NCBI GenBank assembly: GCA_964501335.1
Contig: CAZCTC010000021.1
Span: 39,915-103,914 of the forward strand
Source of the DNA: CAZCTC01 sp964501335
GTDB taxonomy: Bacteria > Chloroflexota > Anaerolineae > B4-G1 > SLSP01
DNA length: 64,000 nt
Direction: 5' to 3'
Positions 57,462 through 64,000 of the stretch are shown here, one piece after another (the first letter of the stretch is position 1; each line of letters opens with the position of its first letter). The position numbers and the translations under genes are program-made. The notes under the pieces are model-generated. The model made no database searches and was not told the DNA's origin. It was given only the letters and a program-made list of their open reading frames with translations.

Positions 57462-59735
57462 TTAATATGAACAGTCTTTGGCTTTTTTCATGTACGCTAG
57501 AACTCCGTAAGAACCATCATTTTCTTCAATATCTATTCCTATGATTAAAACATCGTTTGATCCGCTATTTTCAAGCGCTTGATTACCTGCATTTGTCATC
57601 ATGTTATTTCTTTCCTCTATATTTTTGGTTTTATAAGCTAAAGCTAGAATGGAGTTTCTTCTTTGCTTAGGACCATTTATTAAGTGAAATACATTGATGT
57701 GGCCTGGTTTATTCCAATCTTTAGTTACTATTTTTATTACTTCTTCTAAATTTATTTCAAAATCGATCTGATTTTCGTACGAGACATTAAGAAGAATAAG
57801 GCATATTTCCAGCCACTGAGAGCGTTTTCGTTTTTCAATTTTGTTAAGCAGGTTGTTCCATCTTAAAGTTTGTTTTAGTTTTGGTTTAATAAGTTCTTCG
57901 CCATACCATTGCTTCATGAAATATGGATTCAAATCTTCTGACATTCCCCAAAGAAATAAGCCTGTATTGTTAAATTCGGATTCCCCTATGTTAAATCCGG
58001 TTTCTAAATAAAATACTAGCAGATCAAGTTCGTCGCCTAAATAATGGGCATTTATTCCAAATTGAGCCCTTCTGATTAAGTAATGGATTTTTTCACATTT
58101 TTTTTCCAATAGATCAAAAACTATTTCCAATTCACAAAAAGACATAGTGAGATTTAAATTTCCTTTTTTGGAAATAAGTCCACTTTTCTGAAGATCAGGT
58201 AGACGCGAACTAAGAACCGATAATTCTTCAAGTGTTATACTTAAGCTTATTATTTCTTTTATTTTTGATGTGTCAATTTCAATTTCATTTCCTTCCTTAG
58301 TTATGAGTTTCCGAATTCCTGGGCTTTCTTTTAAATATTTTATTAAACGTTCGGATTGTAAAGAGGATTTAGTTATTAAATCATCCAGTGTACGTTTTAA
58401 ATGAGATTCTGCTCCCCTTTTTGCTGGTGGTGTTAATTTCCCTGATTTTGCTTCAATTATGAGGAGGTAAGAATCAATGAAAACAAGTAAATCGTTTTCG
58501 AAAATTTGGTTGGTTGTAGGATCATACCATTTTACACTGGGATAGATTTTTTCATCGGGGAAAGCGAGATTAAAAGTCTCTTCAAGAATCTTCTCTAAAT
58601 ACTTACCTCGATACTTCTCGTATTTTTCATATGTTTCTGGAATTTCATTTCGTAATAAATTTTCTGCTATCTCTAAAAAGAAACTTTGGAAAACAGCTAT
58701 TAGTGGGCAGAAATATTGATTTTCATTCAGATAAATCAATGGTTGATACCAAATTGGATTATCCATAAAGAGATATTCTGAGTTGCGATCTGTTAACTCA
58801 CCAAATGATAGGGCCCAAGAGTTCAAAACCTTATTTAGCCTTTCAGGATTTACACATTGAGGATAAGCTTCTTGAAAAATTTTGAGATCAAAAGTGTAAA
58901 TTTCAGGTAATAACACATCACTATAACTTGCGAGTAAAATTTTAGCATTTTGGAGTTCTAAATTTTTTTCTAGAAGAATTTTTAGCATTTCTTCGGGTGA
59001 GGATTTTAGGAATGGATAGGGACATTTCTCGAAAAAAGTATTAACAAGAGCGGGCACATTCGGGGAATTAAATATATCACGCAAGAAATTTGAATGTTTT
59101 TTTGCTTTTTCTTCTACTAGCAATGTTAAATTGTAGATCATCTGAAGAAGATAATTAATCCGAACACCTAACTTTTCTTCTATTTCATCTTCGAGGGGAG
59201 CAAATAAACCACTAATAATTTTTATCATTTGATGGGGGTATCCCCAGTTTCGCATTGTTTGTGTGGAATTTTTTACTTGTTCTAAAATACTAATTCGTGT
59301 AAGCTCATCAAGAGGGGTTTCTTTATCGAAATTAGGAAAATTCCGGGCAGAAAACGAGAACGCAACATCATAGACTAATTTTCTGATTGTAAATGTTGTT
59401 TCCGGAGAAAACGATTTCGAACTAAATTCACTTGTTTTATATTGTAGTATCAATCCTTGAAGCAATTCCACGTGAGATTGAAGAACATGAAATTTTTCTT
59501 CATTTATATAATTATCTTTTTCATGAGAAAGAGAATAAATGAGATCATAGAAAGAAAGATGTGAAAGGAGAAAAATGGGATCAGTTAAAAGAATTTCTTG
59601 TTTTAACTCTTGAAATTTATTTTCAAATTCTAATCTCGACTCCTCAGAAATATTTTTATATATTTCTGATATTTGTTCCGTTGTGAGTTGTTCTAAATCT
59701 GATACGCTGAAAAACTTTCTTTTGATTTCTGACAT
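57462..59735 (-). CDS. Large protein with a PD-(D/E)xK nuclease-like motif
   Basis: A 757-residue protein, AT-rich. Around residues 415-435: FENDLLVFIDSYLLIIEAKSG, with the Asp...Glu-x-Lys spacing of a restriction-endonuclease-like (NERD/RecB type) active site. The N-terminal 380 residues are helical and unknown; the C-terminal 320 have ELSVLSSRLPDLQKSGLISK and other segments without known motifs. SD AGGAGAGG before ATG. It precedes the PARIS-like ATPase and TOPRIM genes with short gaps in one operon, so it is either a third component or a neighbouring system's nuclease. No family name can be given. Confidence 0.65.
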   Translation of the reverse strand: MSEIKRKFFSVSDLEQLTTEQISEIYKNISEESRLEFENKFQELKQEILLTDPIFLLSHLSFYDLIYSLSHEKDNYINEEKFHVLQSHVELLQGLILQYKTSEFSSKSFSPETTFTIRKLVYDVAFSFSARNFPNFDKETPLDELTRISILEQVKNSTQTMRNWGYPHQMIKIISGLFAPLEDEIEEKLGVRINYLLQMIYNLTLLVEEKAKKHSNFLRDIFNSPNVPALVNTFFEKCPYPFLKSSPEEMLKILLEKNLELQNAKILLASYSDVLLPEIYTFDLKIFQEAYPQCVNPERLNKVLNSWALSFGELTDRNSEYLFMDNPIWYQPLIYLNENQYFCPLIAVFQSFFLEIAENLLRNEIPETYEKYEKYRGKYLEKILEETFNLAFPDEKIYPSVKWYDPTTNQIFENDLLVFIDSYLLIIEAKSGKLTPPAKRGAESHLKRTLDDLITKSSLQSERLIKYLKESPGIRKLITKEGNEIEIDTSKIKEIISLSITLEELSVLSSRLPDLQKSGLISKKGNLNLTMSFCELEIVFDLLEKKCEKIHYLIRRAQFGINAHYLGDELDLLVFYLETGFNIGESEFNNTGLFLWGMSEDLNPYFMKQWYGEELIKPKLKQTLRWNNLLNKIEKRKRSQWLEICLILLNVSYENQIDFEINLEEVIKIVTKDWNKPGHINVFHLINGPKQRRNSILALAYKTKNIEERNNMMTNAGNQALENSGSNDVLIIGIDIEENDGSYGVLAYMKKAKDCSY

Positions 59736-60128
59736 ATAAAATCCTCTCCTTAATAATTTTTGGTTTACTCATTTTTTAGTAGGGGTATCTTAAAGTTTAT
59801 CTTTGTGATTGGTGATGGGTGCTTACATTTTATTATAGAGGAGGAACTAAAATAGATGGAGTTTTAAACAAATGTAATTGCCCTGAGTCTTTATTTAGTG
59901 CTATTTTGCGGTTAACTTGCCCTTTCTTTGCTTTGCAATACACTTGTAACGGAAATCACAAAGCCCCGGCTGGGATGCAGCCCGGGGCTCTCGATCCAAG
60001 GTGCTGAGATCACCCTGGTAGGCTAAGTTTAGCATAACTTGACGCTTGTTCAAGCGTTTCAGCCCGCCATGGCTTTGCGCCTGGCGGGATTTTCGTTTGC
60101 CATCTTTGAACAACGAGGACTTCAGATC
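59736..60128. other. Intergenic region with three hairpins between defence operons
   Basis: Divergent gap. AGCCCCGG.../CCGGGGCT stem at 59962-59989; ACGCTTG-TT-CAAGCGT inverted repeat at 60042-60057, inside TTGACG; CCCGCCA/TGGCGGG at 60063-60088. The latter two may be an operator and a leader hairpin for the hsdM gene. I also checked for a TPP-riboswitch core (CTGAGA is present near 60004) but the rest does not match. Confidence 0.5.
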
Positions 60129-61643
60129 ATGACCAACGGCGTTACCCTGAGCCAGCTTGAATCCCACCTTTGGGAAGCAGCCAACATCCTACGGGGGCCG
60201 GTCGATGCGGCGGATTTCAAGAGTTATGTTTTCCCCTTGCTTTTTTTCAAGCGGATTTCCGATGTCCACGATGAGGAATATCAGGCGGCGTTGACTGAAT
60301 CCGACGGGGATGAGGAGTATGCCCGCTTTTCACAGAATTACCGGTTCCAGGTGCCGGAGAGTTGTCGTTGGGGCGATGTCCGAGCGGTGACGGTGAATGT
60401 GGGCCAGGCGTTGCAGCAGGCGATGCGCGGGATTGAAAAGGCGAATCCCGAAACGCTTTACGGGATTTTCGGCGATGCCCAATGGACCAACAAGGATCGG
60501 CTTTCCGATGCGTTGTTGCGTGATCTCATCGAGCATTTCTCCAGATTGAGCCTGGGCAATGAGGCGGCCCAGGCCGATATTCTGGGCCAATCCTACGAAT
60601 ATCTGATCAAGAAGTTTGCCGATGCCACCAATAAGAAGGCCGGCGAGTTCTATACGCCTCGCAGTGTGGTCAAATTGATGGTCAAGATCCTGGCTCCGCA
60701 GGAAGGGGAGACTATTTACGATCCGGCCTGTGGGACGGGCGGAATGTTGCTCGAAGCGATCCATCATGTGAAAGAACATCACGGTGACGACCGCACGCTC
60801 TGGGGCCGGCTTTTCGGCCAGGAAAAGAACCTTACAACCAGCGCGATTGCCCGGATGAACCTCTTTTTGCACGGCGCGGCCGATTTTCAGATTGTGCGCG
60901 GGGATACGTTGCGACAGCCGGCTTTCTTTTCTGGAGACAATCTGGCGACCTTTGATTGCGTCATCGCCAATCCGCCTTTTTCTCTGGAGAAATGGGGCGA
61001 GGAGGTCTGGATTAGCGATCCTTACGGGCGAGGTTTTGCCGGGATGCCGCCGGCCCGCTGCGGCGACTATGCCTGGGTGCAGCATATGATCCGGTCGATG
61101 GCGCCGATGAGTGGGCGCATGGCGGTGGTTTTGCCGCACGGGGCGCTTTTCCGGATGGGCGCTGAAGGCCAGATCCGGCAGAAGATCCTGGGGATGGATC
61201 TGTTGGAAGCGGTGATCGGATTGGGCCCCAACCTTTTCTATGGGACGGGGTTGGCGGCGTGCATTCTGGTCTTTCGCCAGCGCAAGCCGCAGGAGCGCCG
61301 GAACAAGGTGTTGATTCTGGATGCTTCGAAGGAATTCAAGATCGGCCGGGCGCAGAATGAGTTGTTGCCGGAACAGGTCGAACGGATCTACGGGTGGTAT
61401 CACGATTTTCAGGATGTGGAAGGCCTGGCCCGGGTGGTCTCCCTCGCCGAGATTTTCGCCAACGATCACAATCTGAATATCCCCCGTTATGTGACTCCCA
61501 AAGTCGAGCAGGAAGCGTTGACGACTGAGGCGGCGCTGCAACGTCTGCAATCGAGCGCGGAGGCGCTTTTTACCGCTGAGAGGATGTTGATAGTGCTTTT
61601 AGAACAGAATGGTCTTCTTGTTGGTTTTTCAGATAATTCGTGA
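60129..61643 (+). CDS. hsdM: Type I restriction-modification DNA methyltransferase HsdM
   Basis: A 504-residue protein from ATG 60129; a longer reading upstream is not needed. HsdM hallmarks: LSQLESHLWEAANILRGPVD and FPLLFFKRISDV at the start, KKAGEFYTPRSVVKLM, YDPACGTGGMLLEAI (motif I), IANPPFSLEKW (motif IV, NPPF). HsdM adds a methyl group to adenine at the site chosen by HsdS. No hsdS or hsdR follows directly; a Septu-like pair comes next and another hsdM after it. The last about 25 residues (RMLIVLLEQNGLLVGFSDNS) differ from usual HsdM ends, so the 3' end may be recombined. Confidence 0.92.
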   Translation: MTNGVTLSQLESHLWEAANILRGPVDAADFKSYVFPLLFFKRISDVHDEEYQAALTESDGDEEYARFSQNYRFQVPESCRWGDVRAVTVNVGQALQQAMRGIEKANPETLYGIFGDAQWTNKDRLSDALLRDLIEHFSRLSLGNEAAQADILGQSYEYLIKKFADATNKKAGEFYTPRSVVKLMVKILAPQEGETIYDPACGTGGMLLEAIHHVKEHHGDDRTLWGRLFGQEKNLTTSAIARMNLFLHGAADFQIVRGDTLRQPAFFSGDNLATFDCVIANPPFSLEKWGEEVWISDPYGRGFAGMPPARCGDYAWVQHMIRSMAPMSGRMAVVLPHGALFRMGAEGQIRQKILGMDLLEAVIGLGPNLFYGTGLAACILVFRQRKPQERRNKVLILDASKEFKIGRAQNELLPEQVERIYGWYHDFQDVEGLARVVSLAEIFANDHNLNIPRYVTPKVEQEALTTEAALQRLQSSAEALFTAERMLIVLLEQNGLLVGFSDNS

Positions 61644-61662
61644 TTGAAAGGACAGTGTTTCT

Positions 61663-63027
61663 ATGTATATCAATTCGCTTAATCTTGAAAATATCAAGGC
61701 TTTTGAAAAAATCAAGCTGGATTTTGCGCGTCCAGGCCAAACCGGAGAAGCAGTTTATGCTGGTTTAAATTTTTTCGTCGGCGGGAATTCTTCTGGAAAA
61801 TCTACGCTTTTGAAATGCCTGGCGATGGCTTTATCTGGACCTACCATTGCTAATCAGCAATTAATTACGACAGCTGGTTGGATTCGCCGAGATGCAAAAA
61901 AAGGATTGATTGAACTAAGAGTAAATTGGACTTCACAGAAAGACTCTTTTAAAATTCGGGGCGGTGTTCCTGCTGGTGATACTTTTTCAGCAGGGATAGT
62001 TTTTGAGGCGACGGAATCAGGAGGTACTCCTTTATTGAAAGAGAAGGATTATCGCAATTCAAAGGATACCAGGGTTCGTTCCGCTGAACGAGGTCCTTGG
62101 AATCCTGATACTAGCGGTTGGTTCCTGGGAGCCTACGGTCCATTGCGTCGATTAACTGGAAGCTCTACTGAGGCCTTGCGTTATGCTTTAGGAAAGGGAA
62201 AACTTTCCAGTTGTGTTACTTTATTTCGAGAAGATGCTGCCCTTAGCGAGAGTGAAACATGGTTGAAGCAAGAGCATGCGCGGGCGTTGGAACAAAAAAG
62301 TCGAGATCAAACACCATCAAATTTGGTGGTTGACGTACAAACATTTTTAAACGATGGGCTTTTGCCTGATGGGTTTAAAATTGCACGTATAACGGTAGAT
62401 CAAGTCTATATGACTACTCCTAATGGAGGAGAATTGCCTTTACGCGATCTCAGTGATGGATGCCGCAGTACTTATGCTCTTATGCTGGATATAATTCATA
62501 ACATGGCATTGACTTATGGGACAACGGGTTTGTTCTCTTACGATGCAGAAAATCGAATGGTGGTTAATCAACCGGGAGTCATTCTTATTGATGAATTAGA
62601 AGCACATCTTCATCCTAGTTGGCAAAGAACTATATGTGAATGGCTAAAAGTTCGATTTCCCCTTGTGCAGTTTTTTATTACTACTCATAGCCCATTAATC
62701 CTTCAAGCTGCTGATCCTGGCGGAATTTTTGTTTTACCGCTTCCTCATGAAATGGTTGCGGGAAAGAGTGTACGTCGGTTAACACCTGAGGAGCAACAAC
62801 GAATTGTGCTTGGCCGTGCGGAAAAGGTTTTGTTGGGTGGGGCATTTGGTTTGAAACGGGCATGGGGTGAGAGAGCTGTCCGTCTGATTGAACGATGGAA
62901 ATATTTAACTGCGATCAAAGAAGCCAAAGGAGAACTTGCATCTAAGGACCAGCAGGAATTCGAACAATTGTCTCAACAAATGGAATTTGTTTTTGCTGAT
63001 GAGATAGAGGGAGTATCAAATGCGTAG
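61663..63027 (+). CDS. ptuA: Septu-like AAA ATPase (PtuA-like)
   Basis: A 454-residue protein. Walker A NFFVGGNSSGKSTLLKCLAM (residues about 36-55), signature DLSDGCRSTYALML, Walker B GVILIDELEAHLHPSWQRTI and H-loop FITTHSPL. It overlaps the following HNH gene by 8 bp, the PtuA-PtuB layout of Septu defence, in which the ATPase controls a HNH nuclease that cuts DNA on phage infection. GC content is lower than in the flanking hsdM genes, which suggests separate arrival. Confidence 0.85.
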   Translation: MYINSLNLENIKAFEKIKLDFARPGQTGEAVYAGLNFFVGGNSSGKSTLLKCLAMALSGPTIANQQLITTAGWIRRDAKKGLIELRVNWTSQKDSFKIRGGVPAGDTFSAGIVFEATESGGTPLLKEKDYRNSKDTRVRSAERGPWNPDTSGWFLGAYGPLRRLTGSSTEALRYALGKGKLSSCVTLFREDAALSESETWLKQEHARALEQKSRDQTPSNLVVDVQTFLNDGLLPDGFKIARITVDQVYMTTPNGGELPLRDLSDGCRSTYALMLDIIHNMALTYGTTGLFSYDAENRMVVNQPGVILIDELEAHLHPSWQRTICEWLKVRFPLVQFFITTHSPLILQAADPGGIFVLPLPHEMVAGKSVRRLTPEEQQRIVLGRAEKVLLGGAFGLKRAWGERAVRLIERWKYLTAIKEAKGELASKDQQEFEQLSQQMEFVFADEIEGVSNA

Positions 63028-63817
63028 ATTACCCTCACGTCCAGTTATTGCACAAACTACATTGACAAAATTAAGCGAAAAACGGGCAGAAATACTTCAA
63101 GTGGCCGCGGGAGATAAGCGCAAAAAAAGGGCTCGTGAAATTTATGATGCTTCACGGAAAACCAAATGGTTTGCACCGGTTACTGAAGCTTTGAAAACGA
63201 TTTCTGGAAGAGGTGAATTTTGCATGTATTGTAGTGCAAATGAACCTTCGCAAGTTGAGCATTTTAAACCGTTAGCTGTATTTCCCGAAGAGGCTTTGGA
63301 TTACAATAATTATTTATGGTCTTGCGATATATGTAATAGAAGCTATAAGGGGGACTGGTTTCCTCCTCATAGCTGTCCAGATGATTGTCCGGATAATTGT
63401 CCTTATGATTGTCAGAATAATATTCCTGGAGAGCCTATTCTTAATCCTTTAGATGATAACGTTTGGAATTTTTTCTTTATCGAGGAGCAGCACGGGCAAT
63501 TGATTCCACGGGTTAATCCTGATACGGGTGAAAAATTACCTAGAGCCGTTATTACTTGTATTGTGGTGGGTATAGATCGTGATACGGTTCAGATAAGACG
63601 AAGAGATCGTTACGAAGAACTTCGGCGTAATGCGTTGCGGAGTAAAAGTGAGTGGGAATCTGGAGATTTGGATGTTGATGCGTTGCGCGGTTTAATTGCT
63701 GACTGGCGGACACAAGCATCTCAACCTGATGTGGCTGATTATTTTTTGAACGGTCCTGGTCGTAGTAAAGAACCTTTTCGGTCATTGCTACTGGCTATAG
63801 GCGAAGTTATTCCTTGA
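63020..63817 (+). CDS. ptuB: HNH nuclease, Septu PtuB-like
   Basis: A 265-residue protein. The HNH motif reads CMYCSANEPSQVEHFKPLAV, then YNNYLWSCDICNRSYKGDWF: Cys pair, His of the first H, Asn and the second Cys pair, as in PtuB, where the HNH cuts DNA when the ATPase signals. A Cys/Asp-rich loop (CPDDCPDNCPYDCQN) follows. Overlap with ptuA by 8 bp indicates translational coupling. Confidence 0.88.
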   Translation: MRRLPSRPVIAQTTLTKLSEKRAEILQVAAGDKRKKRAREIYDASRKTKWFAPVTEALKTISGRGEFCMYCSANEPSQVEHFKPLAVFPEEALDYNNYLWSCDICNRSYKGDWFPPHSCPDDCPDNCPYDCQNNIPGEPILNPLDDNVWNFFFIEEQHGQLIPRVNPDTGEKLPRAVITCIVVGIDRDTVQIRRRDRYEELRRNALRSKSEWESGDLDVDALRGLIADWRTQASQPDVADYFLNGPGRSKEPFRSLLLAIGEVIP

Positions 63818-63828
63818 GCTTATTTTAA

Positions 63829-64000
63829 ATGCAAATGTTATTACATATCACCCAGGCCCAACTTGAATCCTACCTCTGGGGGGCGGCGGTGTTGTTGCGC
63901 GGTACTATCGACGCCGGCGACTACAAGCAGTTCATTTTTCCGCTGCTTTTCTACAAGCGGCTCTGTGATGTCTATAATGAAGAGACCGGCGCGGCGCTGG
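63829..64000 (+). CDS. hsdM: Second hsdM paralogue, truncated by window end
   Basis: Open frame from ATG 63829 (alternative ATG at 63835) to the window edge, 57 codons. It encodes ITQAQLESYLWGAAVLLRGT, IDAGDYKQFIFPLLFYKRLC and DVYNEETG, clearly parallel to the N-terminus of the HsdM at 60129 (LSQLESHLWEAANILRGPVD and FPLLFFKRISDV). GC-rich codon use returns here. Begins 11 bp after the Septu HNH gene. Confidence 0.9.
   Translation, partial: MQMLLHITQAQLESYLWGAAVLLRGTIDAGDYKQFIFPLLFYKRLCDVYNEETGAAL

Noticed and set aside
59962..60030. TPP riboswitch-like CTGAGA and hairpins before hsdM
   Set aside because: Only CTGAGA matches; the second half of the thi-box and its spacing are missing.

Overview
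The window reads as DNA from a bacterium with a mosaic genome, most likely a member of the Chloroflexota (Anaerolineae/Caldilineae-like). This placement is an inference from the gene style: a very large RHS protein carrying FG-GAP repeats, a beta-propeller hybrid histidine kinase, and common dispersed CGCAGAG and CCTGGG repeats. No rRNA or complete marker gene is present, so it is tentative.

Layout. (1) 1-10.1 kb, + strand: the 3' part of a giant RHS/YD-repeat protein with 14 FG-GAP repeats and an AT-richer C-terminal tip resembling a cysteine-protease toxin, then a membrane-anchored protein that could be its immunity partner. (2) 10.2-28.9 kb, - strand, GC-rich: a plasmid-like block with a CHC2/TOPRIM primase, a P-loop helicase-like ATPase, a Replic_Relax-like protein, a Dam-type methylase, two SSB-like proteins, an FtsK/TraB-like ATPase, an actin-like ParM with a ParR-like small protein, and many small proteins. 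The block contains a 106-bp tandem palindromic repeat, two arrays of about 10 bp that could be parC, a GGTAC operator array, and three DnaA boxes in the leader behind a near-consensus promoter. (3) 28.9-31 kb: a triple helix-turn-helix protein, a 5' half of tRNA-Gln(TTG), and a tyrosine recombinase. (4) 31.6-44.1 kb: a 1545-aa histidine kinase fused to its own NarL-type regulator, diverging from a chemotaxis-type operon (CheW, CheW, MCP, CheA-REC, REC-RsbT-like, CheY-like) that lacks CheR and CheB here. (5) 44.2-55.4 kb, - strand, GC-rich: a second element-like operon with DUF6573, a fused methyltransferase-helicase, macro-like and SWIM proteins, several unknowns, and a protein with an SSB-type tail. 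It starts at a strong promoter followed by an attenuator-like hairpin. At least seven of its intergenic gaps carry variants of one pseudoknot-capable RNA fold just upstream of start codons. (6) 55.5-64 kb, AT-rich/GC-rich mosaic: a defence island with a PARIS-like ATPase + DUF4435 TOPRIM pair preceded by a 757-aa nuclease-like gene, and a Septu-like ATPase + HNH pair between two hsdM paralogues of type I restriction-modification.

How it fits together. Blocks 2 and 5 share style (GC-rich, leftward, tightly packed, strong SD sites, long structured leaders) and look like replication, maintenance and accessory operons of a large plasmid or integrative element. The recombinase beside a half tRNA is consistent with integration. 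The signalling operons lie between the two blocks and may be cargo or resident DNA. The most novel items are the repeated pseudoknot leader motif, the three-gene nuclease-ATPase-TOPRIM operon, the replication/partition repeat landmarks, and the hsdM-Septu-hsdM arrangement. All calls come from reading motifs by eye; no database search was possible.
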